Source: RGIG6353 sp045590615 (GTDB taxonomy: Bacteria; Bacillota; Clostridia; Oscillospirales; SIG627). From it: a stretch of DNA of 5,713 nt. The notes under the pieces are model-generated. The model saw only the letters and a list, made by a program, of their open reading frames with translations, had not been told where the DNA came from and did not search any database. Shown in pieces: positions 5,587 through 5,713 of this stretch (positions within the stretch are counted from its first letter, which is position 1; each line of letters opens with the position of its first letter). Where the stretch lies: positions 1 through 5,713 of the forward strand of contig JAZNRH010000027.1 in assembly GCA_045590615.1 (NCBI GenBank), in the 5' to 3' direction. The translations under genes and the position numbers were made by a program.

Positions 5587-5660
5587 AAAAAGGTTAGACC
5601 ACATAAAACAATGAAAACATATGTAAAATAAGGATAAAATTTGTTATGCTTATTAAAAAA

Positions 5661-5671
5661 GCAAACGTTTT
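5661..5671. promoter_or_regulatory. Second LacI-family operator-like word
   Basis: GCAAACGTTTT, with the AAACGTTT palindrome at its core, is identical over 11 bp to 71-81. The flanks differ and the outer cre positions match less well than in the left copy. It is followed at once by TATAAG, a possible -10, which would be a typical place for a repressor site, but there is no good -35 at the right distance. Confidence 0.25.
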
Positions 5672-5678
5672 ATAAGGT

Positions 5679-5702
5679 AAAAAATTGAAAAATCAATTTT
5701 TT
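5679..5702. terminator. Weak AT-rich hairpin, possible operon terminator
   Basis: AAAAAATTGA (5679-5688) and TCAATTTTTT (5693-5702) form a 10-bp stem with an AAAA loop and only one G-C pair. The T-run is part of the stem rather than a tail. It lies 92 bp past the ligase-like stop. It could terminate the operon weakly in either direction, or be incidental in AT-rich sequence. Confidence 0.3.
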
Positions 5703-5713
5703 CACATTAATTA

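Larger units (their letters stand above)
5587..5713. other. AT-rich intergenic region at the right edge
   Basis: No convincing gene is present. The stretch carries a 9-codon ATG frame (5646-5675, including the stop) behind AAGGA, the second GCAAACGTTTT word (5661-5671) and an AT-only-type hairpin (5679-5702). It probably represents the operon's 3' end and/or the leader of a gene that starts beyond the window. I see no well-spaced -35/-10 pair. Confidence 0.5.

Noticed and set aside
4824..5604. Two minus-strand open frames (4824-5153 and 5182-5604) under the ligase-like gene
   Set aside because: They are antisense to a protein with a complete Wzy_C motif set and membrane topology; their translations are low-complexity and unlike any known protein.

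Overview
The window looks like chromosomal DNA from an endospore-forming, low-to-moderate GC Firmicute of the Clostridia, plausibly an Oscillospiraceae/Ruminococcaceae-type gut lineage. This is inferred from the PdaA-type spore-cortex deacetylase, the strong AGGAG-type ribosome binding sites, the AT-rich intergenic regions and the protein sequence styles. All five large genes are intact. I see no insertion sequence, phage gene, CRISPR array, tRNA or rRNA.

Left half (1-1799), minus strand: a gene-free edge (1-106) is followed by an AT-rich terminator (107-142) that ends a pdaA-like gene (start 893, stop 150). Upstream of pdaA lies a non-coding block (894-1130). It holds two tandem copies of a roughly 75-bp repeat containing a GC-rich palindrome, a putative pdaA promoter wedged between the copies, and the terminator (1093-1126) of the preceding gene. 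That gene is a family-4 [4Fe-4S] uracil-DNA glycosylase (1697 to 1131).

Right half (1700-5713), plus strand: a short divergent promoter region (1698-1799) separates the glycosylase from a tight three-gene plus-strand operon. The operon encodes a long U32 'peptidase' with a DUF3656-like middle domain (RlhA-like architecture, probable RNA-hydroxylation factor), a Maf nucleotide pyrophosphatase and a polytopic O-antigen ligase/polymerase-family membrane protein. Gaps are 3 bp and 1 bp, so translational coupling is likely. The last 127 bp hold no convincing gene.

The genes do not form one obvious pathway. The glycosylase and Maf both touch nucleic-acid or nucleotide quality control (uracil in DNA, non-canonical or modified NTPs), the U32 protein probably acts on RNA, and PdaA and the O-antigen-ligase-like protein act at the envelope or spore surface. 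I find no clear new defence or mobile system. The most unusual material is the tandem palindromic repeat that forms the pdaA leader, followed by an 11-bp LacI-family-operator-like word (GCAAACGTTTT) found near both window ends.
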